Positions 25,501-33,207 of a stretch of 64,000 bases of DNA are shown here, one piece after another. Within the stretch, counting starts at the first letter, position 1, and every line of letters starts with the position of its first letter. The stretch spans positions 1 to 64,000 of the forward strand of contig NZ_CP090350.1 of the NCBI RefSeq assembly GCF_021398735.1, written 5' to 3'. The stretch is from Methylobacterium oryzae (lineage in GTDB: Bacteria; Pseudomonadota; Alphaproteobacteria; Rhizobiales; Beijerinckiaceae). Below the pieces are notes generated by a model. The model saw nothing but the letters and a program-made list of their open reading frames with translations, was not told where the DNA came from and did no database searches. Made by a program: the position numbers and the translations under genes.

Positions 25501-25923
25501 CTCAAGCCCTACGCGGATCTGGATCTGCTCTACAGCTACAGTCCCGCCTATTCAGAGACCGGGGCCCCCGGCTTCAACCTCGACATGCGACCGGTCGCCA
25601 AGACGCTGGTGGCGTTCAGCCCGATGCTGGAGATCGGCGGCCGGATCGACCTCGATGCGGGGCGCTGGATCCGGCCTTACGGTATCCTCGGCGTGACGCT
25701 CCTCTCGGACGACCATTTCACCGGCAGGGCGAGCTTCCAGGGGACCGGCGCTCTCGGCCTGTTCGCTACGGAATCGTCGATCCCCGATCGCCTCGGCGAG
25801 ATGGGGCTGGGCTTTCAGATCAGCCTCGGTGGCGGCATCGAGGTGACCGGCGAGTATCAGGGTCAAGTCGGCGATCACTTCCTCTCGCATGCGGGGACTG
25901 CTCGGATGCAGCTGCGCTTCTGA
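19570..25923 (+). CDS. Giant glycine-rich autotransporter (type Va)
   Basis: About 2117 residues from the ATG at 19570; a GTG at 19489 would add 27 residues and overlap the hairpin. Residues about 15-42 (VVAASTGLVLVLDLPARAAE) are the signal peptide. The passenger (about 45-1560) has some 18 repeats of the type N-x-G-x-I-T-T-x-G-x-x-A-x-G-I-x-A-Q-SIGGGGGxGG, which should form a long beta-helix. Two stretches break the pattern: a Lys/Asp-rich helical insert at about 954-1040 and an Ala/Ser/Lys/Thr linker at about 1216-1296. The C-terminal ~340 residues are an autotransporter beta-barrel ending in the usual Phe (MQLRF), with two Cys near its start (CPAF...GEC). Such proteins are displayed on the surface for adhesion or aggregation. 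No dedicated regulator is adjacent. Confidence 0.92.
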   Translation: MGHRPGQLCVPRRDRQIRDGGRLVVAASTGLVLVLDLPARAAERPRPEVVTATSGRDGRANVIASNVVATAGADGPDLSLINVDAAAAGNDLAATIRTGSVGGAGGRGDAIVGLASVPGASGGRGGAVAVTLGEDVSGEGDQVGYTTRARVSQLQFRPIPRFWVFSRGGNGGDAQKDVGAGGDAGPATLTLSSRVATEGQAFLGVRVSAVGGDAGRGGTDADQTASRRGGAGGAAALTVTRSGQVTTDGVGATAVIVESIGGAGSIRGSGTFYSNPFVTPGGAGGTARLDMAGTIRTSGDSALGGLVQSIGGDGGIQPDAGGRPGGRGGDGGTVTVTQSGTIVTAGDYALGLVAQSVGGPGGKGGGGVFGGGGGGDAAPGGSVTLTNSGTVTTSGAGATGLVAQSIGGGSALSALPLAALDVAPGSGGGAGGISLWFGRGGAGGTGGAGGTAEIVNAGGRITTEGDSAFGALVQSIGGSGGSGGGAFPAGAFFAVGLGGSGGGGGDGGLARFTGRAGAIETGGAGSTAVLVQSIGGGGGAGGDVRSIAVGAALSASWAIGGSGGKGGNGGEARIESSSTVTTAGLGADGLAVLSIGGGGGVGGLASATAITTPLATPSGQSLPSFAFSTAIGGSGGDGGNGGPAGVINAGRVTTYGDAAAGLLVLSVGGGGGIGGDAAAYALAVAPPGQMAVSATSTLGGTGGGGGNGGTVTAANSGAVRTSGDGAIGIQAQSIGGGGGNGGGATATSNSLSLKQNVTVARSVGGTAGVAGIGGAVTVTQSGSVTTGGAGAVGILAQSIGGGGGNGGNAASLAAPGFSFDKTLNGLVGKLPIADTLSVTETIGGGKGKGNVGGAVTVTNRGAITTGGSDAHGIEAQSIGGGGGNGGTVSGSAVGKLTVGLTLGGQGGSGGSGGDVTVTNAAGGLIATSGDGSHGIVAQSVGGGGGMGGSVAARDVSDPDTVGTIWTQIKKTIGVAAYQEWAKDKENKDDLDRFLKDIKSSDTYKGLADQLKNSDFGKALKSYSGSVSSYLDAQKKGATKLPDVAFTLSLGGSGAQGGNGGRVSVENGGTVRTMGIGAHGILAQSIGGGGGQGGLAYAEATNRTTVTATLGGTGGSGNIGGTAKIVNTGSVATADDAAYGLYAQSIGGGGGNGVGATVAGSQANKGLTLNLTVGGSGGTGARGGSVQVDNHGSVTTAGAEAHAVVAQSIGGGGGSFSAPSAEADTPAAATPAAAAEGTESSKEPAASQVQSQTKSEAKSGTKSDAQALADALLAALDIERIAPPEDPAGVSERSGSLTLGGSGRVAGDGGGVTIVQSGTVATTGFGAVGILAQSIGGGGGLASVAAGPGGHRYTFGIGGAGGASGSGGPVGVSLTAGAQVSTVGDAAPALLLQSIGGGGGYGGAHQAMGYAVPYALRDGSGGNGGTIRVTLEEGSAIRTSGAQSHGLLAQSLGGGGGLLLDLAGPAAGASGQSRLNATGKGGDISVASSGSIIASGRDANAIFVQSGVQRTDGSLEPDPERGGRINLQVNGLVTGGSGTGAAIRIDGGRSTTIVIGGRAVVSAASGRAIVGAFSAGEINNYGTVIGDVDLAAGQAGGVTFVNGGFQNTGGTSAILRTGPEGVIALGPNGRLHNSATLDIGGVGKVARATVTGNFEQSAYGRMLVDVAPLAPEGALRADLLTVTGTASLKGLVEPHLIDGLLPGRYAFLRAGQVVESGAMAVGSSLHSGAVPISWSIVASGDTLSLVPRARFTEPTGVTLTPDQRSVAQGLQDAWDGNTRQLGTLYGRFLSVDSQKAYAAALDELKPESNQDSLTDRTLDTRKGLQRAMSCPAFSGTGTLLREGECVWGRITSAHTTLSATAEDGGYRQTALSYQTGLQTEFAPDWFFGLTGAYTRAIQSDPDRITGTTSDAGDVSAALKHQIGPWLLAASANLGYSWAENRRLIDFGGATATARSKSGILSAGGRLRASYQVLFGDWYLKPYADLDLLYSYSPAYSETGAPGFNLDMRPVAKTLVAFSPMLEIGGRIDLDAGRWIRPYGILGVTLLSDDHFTGRASFQGTGALGLFATESSIPDRLGEMGLGFQISLGGGIEVTGEYQGQVGDHFLSHAGTARMQLRF

Positions 25924-26108
25924 GCGCGACGTGGAGCATTCCAGGGACGTCGCGTGGGCGGAGGTGACGAAGCGGGCGTGACGGACAGGCCGGTGTGACC
26001 TGACCGACTGGCTCTGGACCGGGCTGATTGAGAGGATCGGCCAGGACCGAAGGAGTCGGGCATGCGGCGAGGTCAGAAGACGAGCGCGGAGCAGGTGGTG
26101 CTCGGACC

Positions 26109-27566
26109 TTACGCGAGGGCTCGCAGATACTGCTCGGCGGTCTCCCACGCGCCGTCCCTCGCAGCCAGACCGATATAGCCGTCGGGTCGGACAACGATGA
26201 GGTCGGAACCGCTCGGCAGCGACCGACGCGTCGGTTCGAGCAGGCCGGGGAAGCGCTCGATCAGTTCAGCCCCACGCGTCGCGTCCGCCGCATAGAGGAC
26301 GAAGCGCGGCTCGCTGCCGGCGCCCGGGGGCGGTCCCGCGTAGGCAGCAGGCTCCCAACGCGCTCCGGCGCCGTGTCCGAGGGAGAGCGGGCTGTCGGCA
26401 TAGGCGATCTCGATCTCGCTCAGCTGCGTCGCCATCCGGTCGCGGACGACATGGAGGCCGAGCAGGAAGCGCAGCGCGAGGTTGCGCGCCGTCTGCGCCG
26501 CCGGGTTCGACAGCGTCGCCATGTCGGTCAGCCGGGTCGCGTTGCGCAGGACCAGCTCCCCGACCGCGCTGCGCTCTGGGCTGTAGCTGTCGAGCAGGGA
26601 CGCGCTCGCTTGACCGCGCACCACCATCGCCAGCTTCCAGGCGAGGTTCACCGCGTCCTGCATACCGGTGTTCATCCCCTGTCCGCCTGCGGGACTGTGG
26701 ATGTGCGCCGCATCGCCGGCGAGAAAGGCGCGCCCGCGCCGGTAATCCGCGACCTTGCGCTCGTTGATGCGGAAGTGCGTCAACCAGACCGGGTCAGACA
26801 CGCGGAAGCCGCCGCCGGCGCGCTGATCGACGAGGGCTTGCACGTCGTCGAGGGTGGGCTCCGGCCGCGGGTGCGCCGCATCCGCCTTGCCCACCGTCGC
26901 GATGACGCGCGCCCGACCGCCCGGGATCGGGAAGACGACGAAGGGGCCGTCACGGTGCAGGTAGGTCGCGATCTCGTCCGCCGGCGGTGCTGCGGGCCCC
27001 TCGAGGCGCACGTCGGCGAGCAGCCAGTCGTCCCCCTGCGCCGAGCCGGAGAACGGGATGCCGAGTTTGTGCCGGACCGTGCTGTGAGCACCGTCGCAGC
27101 CGATCAGCCACGGCGTCCTCACCGTCTCCTCGCGCCCGTCGGCGTGTCGCACGTGCGCGTCGATGCCGTCGGCCGTCTCGGCGAAGTCGACCAGCTCGAC
27201 CTGACGCTCGATCTCGACGCCGAAGGCGCCCAGCTGCGCGGTGAGAAGGCGCTCCGTCTCGCATTGTGGGATCATCAAGGCGAAGTTGTACGCGCTCGCC
27301 ACGCCTTCCAGGCGCGGGCTGCCGAGCACCTTGCCGCCGCTGCGGATCGAGGCACCGGGAGCGCGCAGTCCCGCATCCAGGAAGGCTCGCGTGCAACCCA
27401 TGCGATCCATGAGTTCGAGGGTGCGCGACCAGACCACGAGGGCCTTCGAGGTCTCCGTGGCGTGCGGGGCGCGGTCGATCAGGCGCACTCCGACGCCGTA
27501 GCGGGCCAGCTCCGCCGCCATGGTCAGACCGACCGGCCCCGCGCCGACGATGAGAATGTCCGTCAT
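26109..27566 (-). CDS. FAD-dependent aromatic-ring hydroxylase-type monooxygenase
   Basis: 485 residues from the ATG at 27566, with GGGAGG upstream; the longer frame to 27623 has no ribosome site. FAD-binding motifs: ILIVGAGPVGLTMAAELARY (dinucleotide fold, residues 4-23), the DG motif at IGCDGAHSTVRHKLGI, and FLAGDAAHIHSPAGGQGMNT for the flavin ribityl Asp. A thioredoxin-like C-terminal part follows, as in PheA/MhpA-type hydroxylases and tetracycline-type monooxygenases. It uses NAD(P)H and oxygen to hydroxylate an aromatic or polyketide. No pathway genes surround it. The fragment just upstream is a truncated hydrolase, so it may have arrived with a partly lost cluster. Confidence 0.9.
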   Translation of the reverse strand: MTDILIVGAGPVGLTMAAELARYGVGVRLIDRAPHATETSKALVVWSRTLELMDRMGCTRAFLDAGLRAPGASIRSGGKVLGSPRLEGVASAYNFALMIPQCETERLLTAQLGAFGVEIERQVELVDFAETADGIDAHVRHADGREETVRTPWLIGCDGAHSTVRHKLGIPFSGSAQGDDWLLADVRLEGPAAPPADEIATYLHRDGPFVVFPIPGGRARVIATVGKADAAHPRPEPTLDDVQALVDQRAGGGFRVSDPVWLTHFRINERKVADYRRGRAFLAGDAAHIHSPAGGQGMNTGMQDAVNLAWKLAMVVRGQASASLLDSYSPERSAVGELVLRNATRLTDMATLSNPAAQTARNLALRFLLGLHVVRDRMATQLSEIEIAYADSPLSLGHGAGARWEPAAYAGPPPGAGSEPRFVLYAADATRGAELIERFPGLLEPTRRSLPSGSDLIVVRPDGYIGLAARDGAWETAEQYLRALA

Positions 27567-27680
27567 GGACCCGCCTCCCGCGCCACGTGGCTCGCTCGGT
27601 CGCGTATCCTGAGGCGGTACCACCTCAGTCTCGAATTCGCCCAGCGGAGAGACCCGACCCTAAAGGGCGCCGTCCGGTGG

Positions 27681-27920
27681 TCAAGGCTCGCCGCACTCGC
27701 TCGGTGCCCGCACGCCGGCGGAGCGGTCACCGATCCGGTCGAGGGCCGCCGGCGCAGCGTCCTTGGCCATCGACAGATGTCCCACGCCAGGCACGCGGTC
27801 GAACGCGACCCGGCTGCCGGCTCGGCACAGCCGCGCGCGATACTCCTCGGTCACCCGCGGCGGCACGCGGTTGTCCGTGCTGCCCTGCGCCAGGAAGATC
27901 GGGATGCGCGGCGGAGCAAA
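27681..27920 (-). pseudogene. C-terminal fragment of a lipase/alpha-beta hydrolase
   Basis: Read from about 27920 leftward, the frame gives PPRIPIFLAQGSTDNRVPPR, then EEYRARLCRAGSRV and VPGVGHLSMA before a stop at 27681. This matches the last ~80 residues of secreted alpha/beta-hydrolase lipases: the Asp of GSTDNRVPP and the His of GVGHL are the last two members of the catalytic triad. The Ser nucleophile half is absent and sequence before 27920 no longer resembles the family. It is therefore a truncated remnant, on the same strand as the monooxygenase gene next to it. Confidence 0.7.
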
Positions 27921-28096
27921 ATCAGGAGCCGCGTGAGAGCTGGAGAGCCGCGCCTTCGTGCGGCCTGAACGGCATCCGGCCTGTGCTGCACGTCACGGCA
28001 ATCTCTGGAAGATCGCCTACAATCCTACACAGTTCGGCGGGCCGACGTAAACGCGGATCTGCTAGACGCCACCGTGCTTGCAGAAGGTGTGGGATA

Positions 28097-28501
28097 GTGA
28101 AGACGTTGCTCGCAGCCGCCATACTTCTCGGATCGACGGTCGGCGCGATGGCGGTCGAGTCGTACGGGGATTACCGTGACTATTTCGATGCGAAGCCCGT
28201 GACCGCGAAGCGCGCGCCGCGCAGCGCTTCCCAGAAGAAGGCTCCCATCGACATCACCACGGACTTGAGCGCGGTGCGACGCCGCGCCGATGGCGACCAC
28301 CGTGAGATGTACCGCTACGAGACTGGGTCGAGGCTGATAGCTGACATGAGGCCTCGCAACTGGGACGGCGGGCATGTTCCCGTGCAGCCGCACAGTTGGT
28401 CGCCGGATGGCTTCTGGAGCCCCATGGTACAGTCACACGAGGGGCGCGAGCGGCCCGACCAGTCATTCGAGGGGCGGGGACGGCCCGAGCGATTCCGGTG
28501 A
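28097..28501 (+). CDS. Small exported protein, unknown function
   Basis: 134 residues from a GTG at 28097; a longer frame from 27587 runs through the opposite-strand lipase fragment and has no ribosome site. Residues 1-20 (MKTLLAAAILLGSTVGAMAV) are a clean signal peptide. The mature part is hydrophilic, rich in Arg, Asp and aromatic residues (ESYGDYRDYFDAK), and ends in imperfect repeats EGRERPDQSF / EGRGRPERFR. No family is recognised. It is probably periplasmic. It lies just before an IS3-type remnant, so its 3' end may have been altered by the insertion. Confidence 0.6.
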   Translation: MKTLLAAAILLGSTVGAMAVESYGDYRDYFDAKPVTAKRAPRSASQKKAPIDITTDLSAVRRRADGDHREMYRYETGSRLIADMRPRNWDGGHVPVQPHSWSPDGFWSPMVQSHEGRERPDQSFEGRGRPERFR

Positions 28502-28540
28502 TGCTGCGTCCTGTAGGGCGCGATGGACGCTGCGGCGTGA

Positions 28541-28740
28541 GATCTTGAGCGCTCGTTCGAGGCGGTCGAGTACGCCACCCTCGAATGGGTCGACTGGTTC
28601 AACCACCGGCGGCCGCTCCAACCGATCGGCACGCTGCCTCCGCCGAGACGGAAACCCGCCGCTTCTGCCGAAGCCGAGGTCCGAGCCTTGGCCGCCTGAC
28701 CCGAACCGGACAGGCTCCGGGAAAGCCGCCGCGGTTTACT
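28541..28740 (+). mobile_element. IS3-type insertion sequence remnant (transposase C-terminus and right end)
   Basis: From 28541 the frame encodes ERSFEAVEYATLEWVDWFNH then RRPLQPIG and ends at 28699. This matches the end of IS3-family OrfB transposases (EAVEYATLEWVDWFN, RRLLEPIG). The bases about 28710-28740 (CTCCGGGAAAGCCGCCGCGG) resemble the right terminal repeat of such elements. The rest of the transposase and the left end are missing, so it cannot move. Confidence 0.75.
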
Positions 28741-29035
28741 GCGGGTGACGGCGCAGGCCCGCAAAACCATAGACCTCGATGGGCTTGTCCAGCGGACTAG
28801 CTCATCGCCGTGGCGTGACGACGCCTGTTATGCGGCGTACAAGAACAAAGGCGCTTGCGCTGAGCGGACTCGGGTTTGTCCGACGGGTCTGCGACGATTG
28901 CCGAAGTCAGAGCGGGAACGCTGGTGGCTTGCGGCAACGAACAAACCTAACTTTTGACTACCATACAGGGCCGAGTTCCTGCTGAACCATAGCTGGTGAC
29001 ATCGCCTATTCGCGGACGTGCGACAAGGTCGTCGG
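28741..29035. other. Intergenic region after the IS remnant
   Basis: About 295 bases. Two overlapping plus-strand frames of ~70 codons exist, but neither has a ribosome site or a recognisable motif, and they contradict each other. It may be decayed insertion-sequence or host DNA. Confidence 0.45.
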
Positions 29036-29980
29036 ATGAAATCCTTATCCCGTCTCTTTGTGGCCGCATCACTGGTCGGATGTTACAGCATTGGGTGCGC
29101 GCGAGGGCATGCTCCGGGACTGGGTGACGCACGTGGGGCCATCGTGCGTCCCGCGGCCATGAAGCTGTTTGACGCCGAGCCCGTCTTTCCTCGGGTCCCG
29201 GCGATCATGCCAAGTCCGTGGATGCCCCTCGAGGTTGGGCGGACCATGGGGGCGATCTGCAAGCCCCACGACGCGGGCGGAGGGACCTCGTTCCTCGGGC
29301 TTCATTTCGACGATTACTGCTTCGGCCCGGCTCCTGAGCATGTGGCACACGCTGTCTTGGCCCTCCCTGTCCGAGCGTTCGACCTCGAACGTGACACGCG
29401 CCGTGAGGATCTGCGCAAAGCTTTTTATCTGGCGGCTCCCGGCTTCGGGCGCCGTCCTGACTTCACGCTGGGGGCCGGCGCGTTCATGGTCCGCAGCTTC
29501 GAGGGAGCGGACCCCCGAGACACCGTGTACCTGATCTGGCCCGTACGATGCGACGAGGGTGAGGCGGGGTTGGATTGCCGCAACGGCATGGGTCGGAAGG
29601 CTTTTCGGTTCGCTGCCGACGGCGCCTTGCGGGATGTCAGTGCGGACGTGCTGCCGGCGGATCCGGTCCTGAGCTTCGACGACCGCGTGCGTCAGACGAA
29701 GTACGGCGGCAGCGTCCTGTTTCTGCTCGACGACAAGCTGCCTTATGCGCCCACCATGCGCTGGATCATGGAATTCGATCCTGACTCGCCACCACTCGAG
29801 AAGGACGATCCGAAGGCCGCGGGCCCTTGGGCCCACTTCGGCTTCGTCCACTGGACCGGTTCTCGTTTCGAGCTCGTCGATCGAATTGCCCGATCGCAAT
29901 GGCCGTGTCGGAAGCTCAATGACGCCCCGGCCTGCTCGACGTATCCCGACGGCTTCGAGGATCCCTTTGTCATCCCGTGA
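29036..29980 (+). CDS. Putative exported lipoprotein, unknown function
   Basis: 314 residues from the ATG at 29036. The N-terminus MKSLSRLFVAASLVGCYSIG has a basic start, a hydrophobic core and the lipobox SLVGC, so Cys16 is probably lipidated. The mature part is a single globular domain with several Trp and paired Cys (ICKPHD, DYCFG, RCDEG, LDCRNG, WPCRK, PACST), which suggests disulfides in the periplasm. I recognise no enzyme motif. The flanks are a decayed IS and a small gene on the same strand. Codon use is a little less GC-rich than in the core regions, consistent with an accessory gene. Confidence 0.65.
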   Translation: MKSLSRLFVAASLVGCYSIGCARGHAPGLGDARGAIVRPAAMKLFDAEPVFPRVPAIMPSPWMPLEVGRTMGAICKPHDAGGGTSFLGLHFDDYCFGPAPEHVAHAVLALPVRAFDLERDTRREDLRKAFYLAAPGFGRRPDFTLGAGAFMVRSFEGADPRDTVYLIWPVRCDEGEAGLDCRNGMGRKAFRFAADGALRDVSADVLPADPVLSFDDRVRQTKYGGSVLFLLDDKLPYAPTMRWIMEFDPDSPPLEKDDPKAAGPWAHFGFVHWTGSRFELVDRIARSQWPCRKLNDAPACSTYPDGFEDPFVIP

Positions 29981-30281
29981 GCGGAACTCTCGAAGTGGAG
30001 GGTGGGGCGGTGCCATCGCCGGAGCATTTGCTGCTCAGGATCGACGGTCCGCCTCTCGATCCAGGTGACGCTCGTCCTCTGTTCGCTCTCTCAGGGAGAC
30101 GGTGATCGTCCCGACACTTTTGAATAGGGGCGCATCGTGGCTCTGTCGGGCGACCGTTGGCACGCGACAGAGGAGGTCGAACAGGCAGCGATGGAAGGAC
30201 ATCGGCGAAGGCGCACGCCCGCATGGCGTGCTCAATGTGGCCGGTTGCACCCTCGACGCGGCCAACACCGGAGACACACCG
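29981..30281. other. Intergenic region without clear gene
   Basis: A 301-base gap. A frame from 30102 runs into the next gene but has a poor composition before 30282. Nothing else is recognised. Confidence 0.4.
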
Positions 30282-30596
30282 TTGACCAGCCGTCCCAAGA
30301 TCAGCTCCGTTCCGATCGTCCCCAGTGAGGTCGAAGGTACTCTCGAAGCTCCCGTCATCTACTTCGAAGCCACATCGACGCATGGCGTCGGAGGAGGCGT
30401 CGGTCGCCTCGCTCTCGAGATGATGCTCTCCGAGCCCAGCGCGGACGGCACCCCGATCAGTCGGCGAAAGATAGTCGTACACCTGCGCGGCCCGCTGGGC
30501 GCGTTCATAAGTCTGAAAGCCGCGATTGAACACATCGAGGAAATGGCCGCCGGCCCGCTCACGGCGGACATCGCGGAAGATGGGAAACCCAATTGA
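30282..30596 (+). CDS. Small hypothetical protein
   Basis: 104 residues from a TTG at 30282, chosen because GGAG lies about 9 bases before it; an ATG at 30102 in the same frame is the alternative start. The sequence has alternating hydrophobic strands and helices (EAPVIYFEATSTHGVGGGVG, RLALEMMLSE, KIVVHLRGPLGAFISLKAAI, EHIEEMAAG), typical of a folded cytosolic domain. No signal peptide or membrane segment. No family recognised; the natural composition argues for a real gene. Confidence 0.5.
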   Translation: MTSRPKISSVPIVPSEVEGTLEAPVIYFEATSTHGVGGGVGRLALEMMLSEPSADGTPISRRKIVVHLRGPLGAFISLKAAIEHIEEMAAGPLTADIAEDGKPN

Positions 30597-30986
30597 ATCG
30601 CGTGCAGATCTGCGTCAAGCGGTGCTCTCGTACTCAGGTCCTATTGGTTCATTCCGGTTTTCCGTAAAATAGAACTTGTATTGATGCTTGGATCGGAGCA
30701 GGTCGAATTTCCGGATTGCGTGAGGGATAATCGATTGGCATGGCAGTATGTGATGTATCCCGCGCTGGACATGCAGCGTGTTGATATCGGATATTCGTTC
30801 GTCATCCGGTCATAGGGCAGAACAGGGCAAATATTCGGGATAGTTGGCTTCTTGCCCGTCCTCTCCCGGACGGCGGATGCATCGCGGCGGACAGATCCAG
30901 TCGCGGATTGCCGCGAAAAATCTTGCATTCCTCAAGCTTGCGAGGGATTCGAAAATCGCCCTCAGGATTTTCCCTGGCAATTTCGA
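30597..30986. other. AT-richer intergenic region before the ABC transporter gene
   Basis: 390 bases with clearly lower GC than the window average. Frames on both strands lack ribosome sites and motifs. It probably contains the promoter of the ABC gene and marks part of an acquired stretch. Confidence 0.45.
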
Positions 30987-32636
30987 ATGATATCGATTCT
31001 GAACGCGTTGCTGCGAGCCTACTGGCGTGACGCCCGCCTGACGACCATCGCGGTGATCTCGGCCAGTTTGCTCGGTGCATTGGCCTCGATCTCGGCTCCG
31101 TACCTTTTCTCACGCGCCGTCGACGATCTGGCCCGCGGACAAGTGCGGTCCGACGCGCTCCCGCTCCTCATGTCCTACGCGTTCCTGTTCGGATGCGCGA
31201 AAGCTCTGGGCATTGGATCACGGTTCCTGATCGTGCTTTGCGCGGAGCGTCTATCGTTCATTGCAAATACGGCCTTCTTTGCGCGCCTCCTACACAAGAC
31301 GCCAGCCTTCTTCCTGGAGCACAACGCCGCGGAGATCGGGACTGCCCGTCAGCAGGGAACCCAGACGCTGAACCTCATCACCCAGCTCGGGCTCGGAGGC
31401 TTGCTCCCTGGATGCGTCCAGATCGCCTTCAGCGTCCTAGTCCTCGGCAACCTCGTCAGCTGGGACATAGCCCTGATCATATTCATCTACGGCGTGGTCG
31501 TGATCGCGCTCGACTACACGCGTATCGGCAAAGTCAAACCCGCTCTCAATGAGGCGATGAATCAAAGTCAGGCCAATGCGCGCTTGGTCGGCAACGCCAT
31601 CGCCGTCATCGACACCCTGCGCCAGACACGCGGCGAACGATGGATCACCGAGCGCTTTACTGCCAGCGCGGGTGATGCCTTCGCGAATTTGCGGCGCTAC
31701 GCGCTGGTGAGCAGCGCCTTCTGTGGGCTTCTGGGCATCGCTGCAGCCTTGCAGTTGACGGTCACGTTCCTGATCCTCGTCCCCCGGTTCGAGGGCGGCC
31801 TGATCTCGATCGGCGGCATCGTGCTCTTCAACACGTTGCTGATCCAGTTGAATGAGCCGTTCCACATGGTCGGCATGGCCATCAAGGAGTCGGTCGAAGC
31901 AGCGGCCCGCTTCCGGCCCTTAGCGATGATGTGGAGAGCACCGGAAGAACTCGAGCCCGCCGATCCGCTGCCCTACCGGCCGTCCCTCGGCATCGTCGCT
32001 TTCGAGAACGTCAGCTTTCGCTACGCCAATGGTCGTGGCGTTGCCGACCTCTCCTTCGTCGCTCGCCGCGGCACGCCGACCTTCCTTACGGGTGAGACCG
32101 GTGCAGGCAAATCAACCGTCGTTCGCCTGCTGTTGAAGGGGTTGCAACCGAGCGGCGGCCACATCTTCGCCGACGGAACCGACCTGACTCGCATCGCGAG
32201 CGATGATTGGTTCAACCATGTCGGCGTCGTGCCGCAAGAGGTGACACTGCTCAACGATACGCTGTCGGCCAACATCGTGCTGGGCCGTCCGTTCGACGCG
32301 GAGCGCCTCCGCCGGGCCTCCGCGCAGGCCTCCATCCTCACGCGCATCGAGGCCATGCCGGAAGGGTTTGAGACCGTCGTGGGCGAACGGGGCCTCAAGC
32401 TGTCGGGCGGTGAACGGCAACGCATCGCCATCGCGCGGGCGCTCTACGGCGAACCGGCGATTCTCGTTCTGGACGAAGCCAGTTCGGCCCTCGACGACGA
32501 GACCGAGCGGCACATCATGGACGGCTTACGTGACCTTGTTGACGGGTTGACCATCATCGCGGTCACGCACCGCACCTCCATGATACGGCCAGGAGATCAG
32601 AACGTCCGCCTGTCGGCGTCCCCACCACGGGCGTAG
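30987..32636 (+). CDS. ABC exporter, fused membrane and ATP-binding domains
   Basis: 549 residues from the ATG at 30987; the frame is open back to 30852 but that part is polar and unlike the family. Residues 1-320 hold six hydrophobic segments (type I exporter membrane domain). The nucleotide-binding domain (about 335-549) has Walker A GETGAGKST, Q-loop VPQE, signature LSGGERQR, Walker B ILVLDEASSALD and H-loop His in VTHRTS. It is a half-transporter and should work as a homodimer exporting a lipid, peptide or drug-like molecule. After the H-loop only ~20 residues remain (ending ASPPRA), somewhat short. It has no partner genes, and lies in the lower-GC accessory stretch. Confidence 0.9.
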   Translation: MISILNALLRAYWRDARLTTIAVISASLLGALASISAPYLFSRAVDDLARGQVRSDALPLLMSYAFLFGCAKALGIGSRFLIVLCAERLSFIANTAFFARLLHKTPAFFLEHNAAEIGTARQQGTQTLNLITQLGLGGLLPGCVQIAFSVLVLGNLVSWDIALIIFIYGVVVIALDYTRIGKVKPALNEAMNQSQANARLVGNAIAVIDTLRQTRGERWITERFTASAGDAFANLRRYALVSSAFCGLLGIAAALQLTVTFLILVPRFEGGLISIGGIVLFNTLLIQLNEPFHMVGMAIKESVEAAARFRPLAMMWRAPEELEPADPLPYRPSLGIVAFENVSFRYANGRGVADLSFVARRGTPTFLTGETGAGKSTVVRLLLKGLQPSGGHIFADGTDLTRIASDDWFNHVGVVPQEVTLLNDTLSANIVLGRPFDAERLRRASAQASILTRIEAMPEGFETVVGERGLKLSGGERQRIAIARALYGEPAILVLDEASSALDDETERHIMDGLRDLVDGLTIIAVTHRTSMIRPGDQNVRLSASPPRA

Positions 32637-33207
32637 CCGTCTGAGATGGGCCGACAGCCGAAGGGCGGCTCCGGGTGGAATGCCGCCATTTTTGCTGTGG
32701 GACGGCAGATGTAGCGAAGCGGATATATAGCCGCACGGACCAAGTCCGACCCTTTTCCGACCCTCGCTGCGCCAGAGTGCAGGCCGCGTTGCGAGGCGAA
32801 GGTTCGTGGCCGGAACGGGCGGCTCCGCGATCGGCCGGGTTCGAGCACCATGTCGAGGACGTGGGCGTTCGACGTCTGACGGAAGGCCGCCCCGGGACGC
32901 TGAGCGCGTCTCGACCACGAACGGCGCGAAGCCGGGTCCCAGAACGCCACCGGCATGCCCCGATCCATGCCGCAGATTTGCAACAGAACATGGAAAACAG
33001 CCGTTCTACTAGAACTATTCCAGTTCAAGGCCCCGCATTCGCATCGCTGTTTCGTAGCGGCCGAACAAGCGTTTGGCTGAGAGCAGATGCATCAGTTTAG
33101 ATCGGCTAAAAGCGTTCAGAACGCTTGCGTCTATCCTCGGCGTGACAGTCTAATCGGCCGGCGCCGCGCGCTCGTGTGCGTCGGCGAGGCACCTGAGGAT
33201 TGGAGTT
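32637..33207. other. Intergenic region between ABC gene and ECF sigma gene
   Basis: 571 bases. Several overlapping frames of 60-140 codons exist on both strands, all Arg/Ser-rich and without ribosome sites. Bases after about 32980 are more AT-rich and probably include the ECF sigma promoter. Confidence 0.45.

Noticed and set aside
28745..28985. Two overlapping frames of ~70 codons after the IS remnant
   Set aside because: No ribosome site, no motif, and the frames exclude each other.
30641..30928. Minus-strand frame of 95 codons in the AT-richer gap
   Set aside because: No ribosome site or recognisable domain; probably chance in AT-richer DNA.
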